The translations under genes were made by a program, and so were the position numbers. Source: an uncultured Alphaproteobacteria bacterium (GTDB lineage Bacteria > Pseudomonadota > Alphaproteobacteria > Rhizobiales > Aestuariivirgaceae). From it: DNA of 34,950 bases. The notes beneath the pieces were generated by a model, which was not told the DNA's origin, made no database searches, and worked only from the letters and a program-made list of their open reading frames with translations. Shown one piece after another: positions 16,908 to 25,158 of this stretch; the stretch's first letter is position 1, and every line of letters starts with the position of its first letter. The stretch is from assembly GCA_937872985.1 (NCBI GenBank), contig CALMUW010000103.1, positions 1-34,950 on the forward strand, read 5' to 3'.

Positions 16908-17825
16908 GAAGAGCGCCAGGATGTTCTGGCTGTTCTGGTTGGCGATGGACAGCGACTGCACGCCCAGTTGCTGCTGCACCTGGAGTGCCTGCAGCTTGGT
17001 GGATTCCTCCGTCATGTCGGCATCGACCAGGGTGGAGATGCCGCGGTCCAGCGCATTCATCAGGCTGGACACGAAATCGCTTTGCAGCGAGATGCGCTTC
17101 TTCACCGCGCCCACATCGGCGGCGGCGGTGGTCATGTTGCCCAGCGCGGTGTCCACCCAGCCGATCATCTGTTCCAGATCGGCAAGGTCATTGGCGGAGT
17201 CGGTGAGGGTGGAAATATCCAGCGTGGCCACCGAATAGGCGATCCCGCCGTTCGCCGTCGTATCCGCCGTGTCCAGAATGCCGGACTGGTCGTTGCCATC
17301 GTAGAGCTTCATCGCCGCAATGGAGATGGAAATGGTCTGGATGGAAATGGTTGCCCCCGTGCGGCCGAAGGACGACACGATGGACTTGGTGTCATTATAG
17401 CCGGCCACGCCGGAATTCACCGACAGCCAGTTCTCGCCCGAGAAAACCGAGGAGTCGGCGACACTCTTGAGCTGCAACTGCAACTGCGAGACTTCGGCCT
17501 GCACCTTGGAGCGGTCAACGCCGGGCTGGCGCGCCGCCACCAGCTTGCTCTTGATTTCCTTCACCAGATCGATGGCGCTGTTGACCCCGGTATAGGCCAC
17601 ATCGATGGTGGCCCCGCCGAGGTCCAGGGCATCCTTCACGGTGGAGAGCGCGGAATTGTCCGAGCGCATGGTGGTGGCGATCGACCAATAGGCGGCATTG
17701 TCCTCGGCGGTCGCCACGCGATAGCCGGTAGAGATCCGGTTCTGGGTCTGGTCCAGCGCCTTGTTGGTCTTGTTCAAACTGGAAAGGGCCGTCATGGCCG
17801 AGGCATTGGTGATGATGCTGCTCAT
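16899..17825 (-). CDS. Flagellin, distal copy of a tandem pair
   Basis: This 308-residue filament subunit has the conserved D0/D1 ends (SIITNASAMTALSSLNKTN, QTQNRISTGYRVATAEDNAA, and C-terminal TKLQALQVQQQLGVQSLSIA then QNILALF) and only a short variable centre, so the outer D2/D3 domains of enteric flagellins are absent. Short flagellins of this length are typical of Hyphomicrobiales. The start at 17825 gives the canonical N-terminus; a weak GGGA precedes it. It is a close paralogue of the flagellin at 18033-18956, differing mainly in residues about 160-240. Confidence 0.96.
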   Translation of the reverse strand: MSSIITNASAMTALSSLNKTNKALDQTQNRISTGYRVATAEDNAAYWSIATTMRSDNSALSTVKDALDLGGATIDVAYTGVNSAIDLVKEIKSKLVAARQPGVDRSKVQAEVSQLQLQLKSVADSSVFSGENWLSVNSGVAGYNDTKSIVSSFGRTGATISIQTISISIAAMKLYDGNDQSGILDTADTTANGGIAYSVATLDISTLTDSANDLADLEQMIGWVDTALGNMTTAAADVGAVKKRISLQSDFVSSLMNALDRGISTLVDADMTEESTKLQALQVQQQLGVQSLSIANQNSQNILALFKG

Positions 17826-17949
17826 GGTCTGTCCCGCGCAAATCACGTGAGGGGGACATGCCGGACCGGACCGGAATGGCAGCAAGGGCATCATGCCAGG
17901 CGCAAATCACGCCCTGCCATGAAGCCAGCTTGAACCGTCAGCGTTAAGG
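17826..17949 (-). promoter_or_regulatory. Leader and putative promoter of the distal flagellin gene
   Basis: This upstream region shares ordered blocks with the leader of the neighbouring flagellin gene: GGACATGCCGG (plus-strand 17854-17864), CCGGAATGGC (17871-17880), TCATGCCAG (17891-17899), CCTGCCATG (17913-17921) and TTAAGG (17944-17949). It also has a perfect 12-base direct repeat, GCGCAAATCACG, at 17836-17847 and 17900-17911. The blocks are candidates for transcription control or for FlbT action on the mRNA leader; which of these applies cannot be told from sequence. Confidence 0.5.
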
Positions 17950-17994
17950 AATGGTAAAACCGCCGTGTCAATTCAGGCGGAGGCCGCACGGGTC

Positions 17995-18024
17995 GCCCGC
18001 GGGGAAGGAGCCTCCCCCGCGGGC
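17995..18024 (-). terminator. GC-rich hairpin after the proximal flagellin gene
   Basis: A perfect 10-bp inverted repeat, GCCCGCGGGG (17995-18004) with CCCCGCGGGC (18015-18024) and a 10-base loop, begins 9 bases past the flagellin stop at 18033. It is probably a transcription terminator or an mRNA 3'-end stabiliser. No T run follows, which lowers confidence in pure intrinsic termination. It separates the two flagellin transcripts. Confidence 0.6.
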
Positions 18025-18032
18025 CGGTGCGA

Positions 18033-18956
18033 TTAGCGGAACAGCGACAGGATGGTCTGGCTGCTCTGGTTGGCGATGGACAGTGCCTGCACGCCGAGCT
18101 GCTGCTGCACCTGGAGAGCCTGCAGCTTGGTCGATTCTTCGGTCATGTCGGCGTCCACCAGTGTGCCGATGCCGCGATCGATGGCGTTCATCAGGGAGTT
18201 GACGAAGTCCTTCTGCAGCGAGGTGCGGGTCTTGACCGCGCCGACATTGGCCGCCGCCGAGGTCATGCTGCCGATGGCCGTGTCCACCGAGCCGATCATC
18301 TGTTCGAGGTCGGCGAGGTCGGCGTCCGTGTCGGTCAGGCCGGAGATGTCCAGCGTGGCGACGGAATAGGTGACAGCGCCATTGGTGGTGGTGTCTTCCG
18401 TGTCGAGAATGCCGGACTTGTCGTTGGCATCGTAGAGTTTGACGTTGGTGATATCGACGCTGATGGTGCCGATGGCGATGGCGCCGCCGGAACGGGTGAA
18501 GGAGGAGACCATGGACTTGCTGGCATTATAGCCCGCCGCAGCGGAATCCACCGACAGCCAGTTTTCGCCGGAGAACACCGACGAGTCGGCCACCGACTTC
18601 AACTGGTTCTGCAACTCGGTGATTTCGGCCTGCACCTTGGAGCGGTCAACGCCCGGCTGGCGGGCCGCCACCAGCTTGTTCTTGATTTCCTTGGTGACGT
18701 CGATGGCGCTGTTGATGCCGGTATAGGTCACATCCAGCGTGGACGAGCCGAGGCCGAGGGCATCCTTCACCGTCGCCAGCGATTCCTTGTCGGACCGCAT
18801 GGTGGTGGCGATCGACCAATAGGCGGCGTTGTCTTCGGCGCTGGCGACGCGGTAGCCGGTGGAAATGCGGCTCTGGGTCTTGTCGAGTGACTTGTTGGTG
18901 GCGTTGAGCGACGAAAGCGCGGTCATTGCCGAGGTGTTGGTCAAAATGCTGGCCAT
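18033..18956 (-). CDS. Flagellin, proximal copy of a tandem pair
   Basis: This 307-residue flagellin has N-terminal ASILTNTSAMTALSSLNATN and SRISTGYRVASAEDNAAYWS, and a C-terminal axial helix (TKLQALQVQQQLGVQALSIA, then SQTILSLFR). Compared with its paralogue at 16899-17825, the ends are nearly identical and the centre differs. The ATG at 18956 is preceded by GAGGAAA at good spacing, a stronger site than that of the paralogue, so this copy may be the more highly translated. It has its own 180-base upstream region after fliP and a hairpin downstream. Confidence 0.96.
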   Translation of the reverse strand: MASILTNTSAMTALSSLNATNKSLDKTQSRISTGYRVASAEDNAAYWSIATTMRSDKESLATVKDALGLGSSTLDVTYTGINSAIDVTKEIKNKLVAARQPGVDRSKVQAEITELQNQLKSVADSSVFSGENWLSVDSAAAGYNASKSMVSSFTRSGGAIAIGTISVDITNVKLYDANDKSGILDTEDTTTNGAVTYSVATLDISGLTDTDADLADLEQMIGSVDTAIGSMTSAAANVGAVKTRTSLQKDFVNSLMNAIDRGIGTLVDADMTEESTKLQALQVQQQLGVQALSIANQSSQTILSLFR

Positions 18957-19097
18957 AATGTCTATTTCCTCAAAACTGACAGAGAGTGAAATGGACATGC
19001 CGGGCTGAAACCGGGATGGCGGTTGGCGTCATGCCAGACGGGCCTCTTGGGGCGTCGCGTCCTGCCATGGCCCCTGTGTAGCAGCCAAACCTTAAGG
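18957..19097 (-). promoter_or_regulatory. Leader and putative promoter of the proximal flagellin gene
   Basis: The region carries the same ordered blocks as the other flagellin leader: GGACATGCCGG (18993-19003), CCGGGATGGC (19011-19020), TCATGCCAG (19029-19037), CCTGCCATG (19061-19069) and TTAAGG (19092-19097), at slightly greater distances from the ATG. Conservation of non-coding blocks between paralogues suggests selection or recent duplication including the leader. I found no sigma-54 element with correct GG-N10-GC spacing. Confidence 0.5.
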
Positions 19098-19129
19098 CGA
19101 AACTAACAAGCTTCGCGCAATCTTCGCCT
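19095..19129 (-). terminator. Inverted repeat between fliP and the flagellin gene
   Basis: Seven-base arms AGGCGAA (19095-19101) and TTCGCCT (19123-19129) flank a 21-base loop, 8 bases beyond the fliP stop. It may be a weak terminator of the fliP operon or a regulator site, since it overlaps the TTAAGG block of the flagellin upstream region. There is no T run after it. Confidence 0.3.
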
Positions 19130-19136
19130 GTGTCCG

Positions 19137-19895
19137 TCAGCCCGAAAATGACCGAATCAGGCTTCCCGCCAGCAGGCTCCAGCCATCCACCAGCACAAAG
19201 AACAAGACCTTGAAGGGCAAGGAAATAATCGTTGGCGGCAGCATCATCATGCCCATCGCCATGGTCACCGTGGCGACGATGAGATCAATGACCAGAAAGG
19301 GCAGCGCGATGAGAAATCCCATCTCGAAGCCGCGCCGCAATTCACTGATCATAAAGGCTGGCACGAGAATGCGCAGATCGCGCGCATCACGCGCCTCGCC
19401 GAAGCCCCTGGTCTCCGCCGCCACCTCCTGAAACAACGCCAGGTCCTTCTCGCGCACCTGTTTCACCATGAAGTCGCGGAAGGGTGTGGTGATCCGCTCA
19501 TAGGCCACCTGATCGCTGATCTGGCCGTCGCTGTAGGGCTTCAGGCCCTGCTCCCAGGATGCGGTGAAGGTCGGCGCCATGACAAAGAAGGTGAGGAAGA
19601 GGGCGAGCGACACCATGACCAGATTGGCGGGCGTGGTCTGAAGCCCAAGGCCCGAGCGCAGAAAGGACAGCGCAATGATGATGCGGGTGAAGCTCGTGAC
19701 CATGATGAGCAGGCCCGGCGCCAGCGACAAAACCGTGAGCAGCAAGAGATATTGAACGATCTTGCCGGAGACCGCTCCGCCCTGGGCCGGCAGCAACTGG
19801 CTCAACAGGTCAGGCATCGGCGTTGCTGCCGGTTGCGCCTGGGCCGCCGCCGTCATCGCCAGAATGATCAGCCCACTGATGAAAATGCGCTTCAT
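19137..19895 (-). CDS. fliP: Flagellar export gate protein FliP
   Basis: FliP is the main ring subunit of the export-gate core. The 252-residue product has a cleavable signal peptide (KRIFISGLIILAMTAAAQA), which is characteristic of FliP, then hydrophobic helices including LLIMVTSFTRIIIALSFLRS and NLVMVSLALFLTFFVMAPTF, a periplasmic segment, and the C-terminal FLVIDLIVATVTMAMGMMML. It overlaps fliL by 4 bases and is the last gene before the flagellin region. Confidence 0.96.
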   Translation of the reverse strand: MKRIFISGLIILAMTAAAQAQPAATPMPDLLSQLLPAQGGAVSGKIVQYLLLLTVLSLAPGLLIMVTSFTRIIIALSFLRSGLGLQTTPANLVMVSLALFLTFFVMAPTFTASWEQGLKPYSDGQISDQVAYERITTPFRDFMVKQVREKDLALFQEVAAETRGFGEARDARDLRILVPAFMISELRRGFEMGFLIALPFLVIDLIVATVTMAMGMMMLPPTIISLPFKVLFFVLVDGWSLLAGSLIRSFSG

Positions 19896-20470
19896 TCCAC
19901 CACCAGCGTGCGGATCAACACCTCATGCACCTCATCCGGGTTCAGGCTGCGCACCAGCGAATTGAGATCGTCACGGAAGTTGAGAAGCCCGCTGGCGCCC
20001 TCCACCTCCACCAGATTGATGGACCGCAGGTAGACCATGATCTGTTCGGCCACCCGGGCGCGCACCATCTCGGGCGCATCCTTCAGCGTCTTGTTCACCA
20101 CCAGCGAAGCCTCAAGCCGCGCCCAGGCGCCCGCCGGTTTCGACACATTGGTGATGATGGCTTCCAGCGGCAAAACCTGAAGTTCCGGCGGTGGCTCCTG
20201 TGCTGCCGCGGCCTTATCAGCCTCAGGGCTTCCGCCTGCCGTCTTGCTCTCCGGCTTTTCGTCTGTCGCCCTGTCGGCGCTCATGCCGACGTGCGGCTTG
20301 GCCTCGCCTGCCGTGGCCACCGGCTCGGCCGCACGCCTGGGCGCATCGCGGCCCAGAAACACGCCGCCGCCGAAGCCCGCCGCGCCCCCGGCCACAGCAA
20401 GCACCACCAGCGCCAGGATCAGCCCCTTGCCGCCGCCTTCTTGTGCCTTCTTGTCCGACTCACCCGCCAT
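19892..20470 (-). CDS. fliL: Flagellar basal body-associated protein FliL
   Basis: FliL surrounds and supports the stator at the inner membrane. The 192-residue product has a short cytoplasmic N-terminus, one transmembrane helix (about residues 16-36, Gly/Ala-rich), a long polar Ala/Glu/Lys linker, and a C-terminal periplasmic domain (PLEAIITNVSKPAGAWARLE, then SINLVEVEGASGLLNFRDDL). The ATG at 20470 lies 7 bases after the flgH stop; an in-frame extension upstream would overlap flgH and is not supported. It overlaps fliP by 4 bases. Confidence 0.92.
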   Translation of the reverse strand: MAGESDKKAQEGGGKGLILALVVLAVAGGAAGFGGGVFLGRDAPRRAAEPVATAGEAKPHVGMSADRATDEKPESKTAGGSPEADKAAAAQEPPPELQVLPLEAIITNVSKPAGAWARLEASLVVNKTLKDAPEMVRARVAEQIMVYLRSINLVEVEGASGLLNFRDDLNSLVRSLNPDEVHEVLIRTLVVE

Positions 20471-20477
20471 GGCCCCA

Positions 20478-21173
20478 TCAGAAGGGCGTAAACTTGTCCC
20501 AAAGTTGCTGCCCCCAGCCGGGCTGCTGCACCTCCGACAGGCGGCCCTGTCCACCGTAGGAAATCCGGGCCTCGGCGATCTTTTCATAACTGATGCTGTT
20601 GTCGGGCGTCACATCGCGCGGATTGACCAGGCCCTGCACCACTAGACGGCGCTTCTCATAGTTCACCAGAATTTCCTGGCTGCCCTCGATCAGCAGAAGG
20701 CCGTTGGGCAGCACCTCCTTCACCACGGCGGCCAGCGACAGGGCGATCTTTTCCGAACGCACCGTGGCGCCCTGACCGCTCGCCGATGAGTTGGAGGTCA
20801 CATCGGCATTGCCCGCCCCCTGCGCCATCAGGTTGAAGAAGCCGATATCCATGTTGGCGTCGGCATTGCTGTTGGATTTGCGGCTGCGGTTCGACGAATT
20901 GTTCAGCGCCGCCTTGTCATTGACGGAAATCCTGACTGTCAGAAGATCGCCCGCCTGCCGCGCTCGCGCATCGCGGAAATAATCGGCAGGCCCGCCCTGC
21001 CAGGCCGAGGTGGACCCGGTGAACACCGTGGCGCGCGCCGCCGCCATCTGCGGCTGCGGCGTTGACAGGTCAGCCCCCACCGGCGACATGCCGGGGGCAT
21101 CATTGAAATCCTCCATGCTGGTGGCGCATCCGGCCAGCAGCAGACAGGCCATCATCATCATAATCCGTGTCAT
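20478..21173 (-). CDS. flgH: Flagellar L-ring lipoprotein FlgH
   Basis: FlgH forms the outer-membrane L ring around the rod. The 231-residue product has a lipoprotein signal with lipobox LAGC (lipidated Cys16), the conserved DYFRDARARQAGDLLTVRIS region, a Ser/Asn-rich stretch (SNRSRKSNSNADANMD), and C-terminal LVVQGLVNPRDVTPDNSISY ahead of the terminal ARISYGGQGRL motif. It sits between motE and fliL in a tightly packed operon, overlapping motE by 4 bases. Confidence 0.96.
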   Translation of the reverse strand: MTRIMMMMACLLLAGCATSMEDFNDAPGMSPVGADLSTPQPQMAAARATVFTGSTSAWQGGPADYFRDARARQAGDLLTVRISVNDKAALNNSSNRSRKSNSNADANMDIGFFNLMAQGAGNADVTSNSSASGQGATVRSEKIALSLAAVVKEVLPNGLLLIEGSQEILVNYEKRRLVVQGLVNPRDVTPDNSISYEKIAEARISYGGQGRLSEVQQPGWGQQLWDKFTPF

Positions 21174-21664
21174 GGTGCTGTCCCCGTGCTGGCGATGACC
21201 CTGGCCAGAAGGGCCGCGCGCTTCGGCTCAATGGCATTGAGAATGGCGCCCGCCTCGGCGGGCTTCAGCTTGCGCAGCAGCGCGGTGGCCACGCGCACAT
21301 CAAGTTTCACGATCTGCCGGGCGGCGACCTCCGGCTCCAGCCGGGCGTAAATCTTCACCAGGTCATTATCCGCTGCCTTGAGCAGGGCCTCGCGCCGCTC
21401 CACCCATTGCTTGAGGTCAGCGCTGCGCTCATTGAGTTCGGCAATCTTCGCCGTCACTGCGGCGCGCAGCGCCTCCAGTTCCGCCGTCTGGCGGGCCACC
21501 CGCGCTTCCGCCGCCGCATCGGAAAAATTCACGCAATAGTCGTGGTCCAGTGCCCGTGGCTGGCCGGTGGGCGTCACCATGTCCGGCACCGCCACCCGAT
21601 CCGCCGTCTCCGCCATGGCCAGCGTGGGCCACAGCATCACCAGGGCAAGAAGCCGCCGCATCAC
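21170..21664 (-). CDS. motE: MotE-like periplasmic chaperone
   Basis: MotE in Sinorhizobium is a periplasmic chaperone that stabilises MotC. The 164-residue product has a signal peptide (RRLLALVMLWPTLAMAETA), a coiled coil at about 50-105 (RQTAELEALRAAVTAKIAEL), and a C-terminal MgtE-N-like helical domain (RLEPEVAARQIVKLDVRVAT, then KPAEAGAILNAIEPKRAALL). The flgI-motE-flgH order with 4-base overlaps on both sides is the rhizobial arrangement. The presence of motC elsewhere in the cluster supports the call. Confidence 0.88.
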   Translation of the reverse strand: MMRRLLALVMLWPTLAMAETADRVAVPDMVTPTGQPRALDHDYCVNFSDAAAEARVARQTAELEALRAAVTAKIAELNERSADLKQWVERREALLKAADNDLVKIYARLEPEVAARQIVKLDVRVATALLRKLKPAEAGAILNAIEPKRAALLARVIASTGTAP

Positions 21665-22758
21665 TGCACCACCAATTCGCCCTGGAGCGCGCCCGCCGTC
21701 TTGATCGCCTGCAGAATGGCGATGATGCCCGGCGGCTTGAGACCCATCTGGTTGAGGCCGCGCACCAGCTCGTCAATGGTCGGCCCCTGCAACATGGCCA
21801 CATGGCCGCCGGTCTGGGCCACGCCCACATCCGTCTCCGGCAGCATCACGGTCTCGCCATCCGCCAGCGGATTGGGCTGGGAGGCCTGGGGGGTTTCAGT
21901 GACGCGCACGGTGATCGACCCCTGCGTCACCGCCACCGGCTTCACCCGCACCCTGTCGCCGATGACGATGGTGCCGGTGCGTTCATCCACCACCACCCGG
22001 GCGGAGCCATCGACCTCGACCTCCAACTCACCCAGTTCGGCGAGAAGGCGCGAGGCCGACACTCGTTCCGGCCGCTTGATGACAACGCTGCGAAAATCAT
22101 GGGCCTCGGCGATGGGGCCGCCATAGGCGCGGCGGGCATGGGCGTTGATGACATCGGCTACCGTCACCGCCGTCTTGAAGTCGGCATTGTGCAATTGCAG
22201 CGCCAGGGTGCGCGTGCCGTTCATGTCGGCGGTGTTGTCCTTCTCCACCAGCCCGCCATTGGGAATGCGCCCCGCGGTGGGCACACCTTGCGTCACGGCC
22301 TCGGCCTGACCCGCGGCGGAAAAGCCCGTGACCATCACCGGCCCCTGCGCCACCACATAGGCCTCGCCATCGGCGGCCATGAGCGGCGTCATGGCCAGCA
22401 TGCCGCCCGCCAATGATGACGCATCGCCCATGGAGGACACCGTCACATCGATGCGCGAACCCTGCGCCACGAAGGGCGGCAGCGTGGCGGTGACCACCAC
22501 AGCGGCGACATTGCGCGAGCGCAGCGTGCCGGCCTCCACGCCCACCCCCATGCGTTGCAGCATGGAGCGCATGGATTGTTCGGTGAACGGCGCATTGCGC
22601 AGGGAATCCCCCGTGCCCGACAGGCCCAGCACCAGCCCATAACCCACCAGTTGATTGTCGCGCAGCCCCTGCACGGCGGTAATGTCCTTGAGTCGCTCGG
22701 TCCCCCCGGCGCTCACCGCCAGCCCCAGCCAGAGCAGCACCGCCATGAGGTTCCTCAT
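21661..22758 (-). CDS. flgI: Flagellar P-ring protein FlgI
   Basis: FlgI forms the periplasmic P ring. The 365-residue product has a signal peptide (residues 1 to about 18), then the family hallmark RLKDITAVQGLRDNQLVGYG with LVLGLSGTGDSL, later SSMGDASSLAGGMLAMTPL, and a C-terminal NQMGLKPPGIIAILQAIKTA. Length and motifs are standard. It overlaps flgA, whose product assists P-ring assembly, and motE by 4 bases each. Confidence 0.97.
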   Translation of the reverse strand: MRNLMAVLLWLGLAVSAGGTERLKDITAVQGLRDNQLVGYGLVLGLSGTGDSLRNAPFTEQSMRSMLQRMGVGVEAGTLRSRNVAAVVVTATLPPFVAQGSRIDVTVSSMGDASSLAGGMLAMTPLMAADGEAYVVAQGPVMVTGFSAAGQAEAVTQGVPTAGRIPNGGLVEKDNTADMNGTRTLALQLHNADFKTAVTVADVINAHARRAYGGPIAEAHDFRSVVIKRPERVSASRLLAELGELEVEVDGSARVVVDERTGTIVIGDRVRVKPVAVTQGSITVRVTETPQASQPNPLADGETVMLPETDVGVAQTGGHVAMLQGPTIDELVRGLNQMGLKPPGIIAILQAIKTAGALQGELVVQ

Positions 22759-23210
22759 GGTGCGGCCTCCAGCGTGCCGTCAGCCTGCACCAGCAGGCGG
22801 ATTTCCGTCCCGCTCTCATTGTTCCGTGCTCGGATCATCTGGCCTGCCGCACCGTCTTCCAGCGGCTCCACCATGAGATCGATGGCAAGCGCCCCCCGGC
22901 GCAGCAGCGCATGGGCCAGCGCGCCCTTGCGCACCCCCTTCACCCCCGCGAGATGGGCAAGTGCGATGGGCTTGCCCGCCATGAGCGTGCGCCTGGCCGT
23001 CTTGCCCTCCACCTGCGCCGGATCAATGGCGAAACGCCGGGCCGTGTCGCCCGTCACATGAAAGTCCTTGAAGCCGATGGCGGCAGAAGTGATGACATCG
23101 CCGGGATAGAGCGTCACCCTGGGCACCGGCAGGGGCTTGACCTCCGCCAGCGCCGGATGCGCCGCCGCCATCAGCAGTGCCACCAGCCAGATCCGCATGA
23201 TCCGCCTCAA
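22755..23210 (-). CDS. flgA: P-ring assembly chaperone FlgA
   Basis: FlgA is a periplasmic chaperone for FlgI. The 151-residue product has a signal peptide ([18 protein letters not shown]) and a SAF-like domain: [40 protein letters not shown], then [17 protein letters not shown] near the C-terminus, the conserved VRN-type ending. It is shorter than enteric FlgA (about 219 residues) because the N-terminal domain is missing, as in other Hyphomicrobiales. It overlaps flgG and flgI by 4 bases. Confidence 0.9.
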   Translation of the reverse strand: MRRIMRIWLVALLMAAAHPALAEVKPLPVPRVTLYPGDVITSAAIGFKDFHVTGDTARRFAIDPAQVEGKTARRTLMAGKPIALAHLAGVKGVRKGALAHALLRRGALAIDLMVEPLEDGAAGQMIRARNNESGTEIRLLVQADGTLEAAP

Positions 23211-23995
23211 CGCAATCCCTTGGACACGACACCCGCCATGTCGTCTGCCGCCTGAATGATCTTGGAATTGAGTTCAAAGGCGCGCTGGGCCGAGATGAGT
23301 TCGGTGATCTCCTTCACCGGATCGACATTGCTCTCTTCAAGGTAACATTGCTGGATCACGCCCAGGCCATTCTCTCCGGCAGGACCCGTGGCCGCCGCAC
23401 CCGATGCCTCGGTGGCGCGGAACAGATTGCCGCCCGCCGCCTCCAGCCCCGCCGGATTGACGAAGTTCGCCAGCGTCACCTGGCCGATGGACTGCAACTC
23501 GGTCTGGCCGGGAATCCGGGCGAAGACCTGGCCCGAGGCATTGACCTCCACATCGGTGGCTTCCGCCGGCACGGTGATCGCCGGTTCCACCTTGTAGCCG
23601 TCGGTCGTCACCAATTCGCCATTGGCGTTGGTGTTGAACGAACCGGAACGCGTGTACATGATCTCGCCATCGGGTCCCGTCACCTGAAAGAAGCCATGCC
23701 CGTTGATGGCCCAGTCCAGCCGGTTGCCGGTATTGTTGAGCGGCCCCTGCAGGTTGATGGTGCGGATGGCGGCCAGCCGTGTGCCCAGTCCCAGTTCCGC
23801 CCCTTCGGGAATGGCCCCCTGCCCGTCGCGGTTCGGAATCGAATGCACCCGTTCCGTCTGATAGAGCAGGTCGGTGAATTCGGCCCGCGCGCGCTTGAAG
23901 CCCGTGGTATTGGCGTTGGCGATGTTGTTGGCGATGACCTCGACGTTGAGCTGCTGGGCGCTCATGCCGGTGGCGGCGATGGACAGGACACGCAT
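23207..23995 (-). CDS. flgG: Distal rod protein FlgG
   Basis: FlgG makes the distal rod that crosses the P and L rings. The 262-residue length is standard. The axial signature is clear at the N-terminus ([20 protein letters not shown], then [19 protein letters not shown]), followed by [14 protein letters not shown] and the C-terminal [20 protein letters not shown]. The ATG at 23995 is the correct start by family comparison. The gene follows fliE after 16 bases and overlaps flgA by 4. Confidence 0.97.
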   Translation of the reverse strand: MRVLSIAATGMSAQQLNVEVIANNIANANTTGFKRARAEFTDLLYQTERVHSIPNRDGQGAIPEGAELGLGTRLAAIRTINLQGPLNNTGNRLDWAINGHGFFQVTGPDGEIMYTRSGSFNTNANGELVTTDGYKVEPAITVPAEATDVEVNASGQVFARIPGQTELQSIGQVTLANFVNPAGLEAAGGNLFRATEASGAAATGPAGENGLGVIQQCYLEESNVDPVKEITELISAQRAFELNSKIIQAADDMAGVVSKGLR

Positions 23996-24011
23996 CACGC
24001 ACTCTCCTCGA

Positions 24012-24308
24012 TCAGATCTGCATGCGGGAAATTTCGCCCCAGGCGGCAATGGCCTTGTCGCGAATGGCGATGGTGGCGGTGAGCGTGCGCTCGGCCTGCA
24101 TGAGGTCTTCGACCGCCGTTTGCAGCGGCACCTCGCCCGAGACCGCGCCGACCGCCGCCGCCTCTCCGGCCTTCAGGGTGCCGGAGACCGAGCCCACCAA
24201 TTCGCCCAGCACCGCGCCGAAACTTTTGCCGGGCGCTTCCGTGGTTGGTGCGGCCTGCGGCTTGAGGCCGCCGGCAATGCCGCCGATGAGTGACAGGGCC
24301 TCGATCAT
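24012..24308 (-). CDS. fliE: MS-ring/rod junction protein FliE
   Basis: FliE connects the MS ring to the proximal rod and is one of the first exported proteins. The 98-residue product is full length and has the conserved C-terminal pattern ([20 protein letters not shown], then [17 protein letters not shown], matching the usual VRNKVVxAYQEIMRMQV form). It sits in the standard flgB-flgC-fliE-flgG order and overlaps flgC by 4 bases. Confidence 0.94.
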   Translation of the reverse strand: MIEALSLIGGIAGGLKPQAAPTTEAPGKSFGAVLGELVGSVSGTLKAGEAAAVGAVSGEVPLQTAVEDLMQAERTLTATIAIRDKAIAAWGEISRMQI

Positions 24309-24733
24309 GATCCACCTCTGAGCAGGTCCACCAGCATGGTGCCCATGTCGCGCGACTGACGGATCACCTGCAGATTGGCCTCATAGCTGCGGGTCGCCTC
24401 GCGCATGTCGGCCATCTCCACCATCATGTTGACGTTGGGCATCTTGACATAGCCGCGCGCATCCGCCGCCGGATGGCCGGGCTGAAACTCCAGCGGAAAG
24501 GCCGCGGCGTCACGCCCCACCCGGTCCACTTCGACTTTCGTAATGCCGCTCTGTTCGTCCAGCACATTGGCGAAGCTCACGGTCTTGCGGGCATAGGGGT
24601 TGGCACCCGCAACCGTCCCGGTGGTCTGGGCATTGGCGATGTTTTCGGCCACGACGCGCAGCCGCAGCGACTGGGCCTCAAGGCCGGAGGCGGCGATGCG
24701 TGAGGCCGCGCTCAGGGGTTCAATGCCGCTCAT
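24305..24733 (-). CDS. flgC: Proximal rod protein FlgC
   Basis: FlgC is a rod subunit. The 142-residue product shows the N-terminal axial helix (AASRIAASGLEAQSLRLRVV) and ENIANAQTTGTVAGANPYAR with RKTVSF, then HPAADARGYVKMPNVNMMVE, which is diagnostic of FlgC, and a C-terminal SYEANLQVIRQSRDMGTMLV. It overlaps flgB and fliE by 4 bases each. Confidence 0.96.
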   Translation of the reverse strand: MSGIEPLSAASRIAASGLEAQSLRLRVVAENIANAQTTGTVAGANPYARKTVSFANVLDEQSGITKVEVDRVGRDAAAFPLEFQPGHPAADARGYVKMPNVNMMVEMADMREATRSYEANLQVIRQSRDMGTMLVDLLRGGS

Positions 24734-25095
24734 TTGAGACTCGCCAGAACCAGGCGATGAAAGGTCTTCATGACACTGGTGTCGAAACCGGCCTGCCTGC
24801 CGCCCTCCGAGGCCTTCATCAACTCCTCCTCCAGCCGCACCGTGTTTTCGCCATGCGGCACATCCCTGCCCGCCTGCTGCAACACCACGGCAAAGCCGGA
24901 AGGGTCATCGCCTGCGGTCGTGATGTGGCCCGCATGGGTGGCGGCAAGGTCCGCCGCCGCCGCCATCGGCGTCAGGGCCGAAATCTCACGCGCCTTGAAG
25001 CCCGGCGTGTTGACGTTGGCGATATTGCCGGCGATCACCGCCTGCCGCGCCGACAGCCACGCCATATGGCGCGAGGCCACGCTGAAAATATCCAT
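24730..25095 (-). CDS. flgB: Proximal rod protein FlgB
   Basis: FlgB is a proximal rod subunit. The protein of about 121 residues starts MDIFSVASRHMAWLSARQAV and has GNIANVNTPGFKAREIS, with the C-terminal VMKTFHRLVLASLK usual for the family. I chose the ATG at 25095 with GTGGGG six bases upstream; a GTG at 25107 is possible and would add four residues. The gene opens a new block after a 63-base gap behind flhB, where a promoter could lie, although I cannot point to clear boxes. Confidence 0.93.
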   Translation of the reverse strand: MDIFSVASRHMAWLSARQAVIAGNIANVNTPGFKAREISALTPMAAAADLAATHAGHITTAGDDPSGFAVVLQQAGRDVPHGENTVRLEEELMKASEGGRQAGFDTSVMKTFHRLVLASLK

Positions 25096-25158
25096 GGAAA
25101 ACCCCACTGGTCCGTGATCGCAAGACTACTCGACCAAACTTGTCCGGGGCTGGCGGCC

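Noticed and set aside
17826..17949. Possible sigma-54 promoter (TGGCA...TTGC) in the flagellin leader
   Set aside because: The GG to GC spacing is 12-13 bases, not the required 10, and the TTGC is not present in the other flagellin leader.
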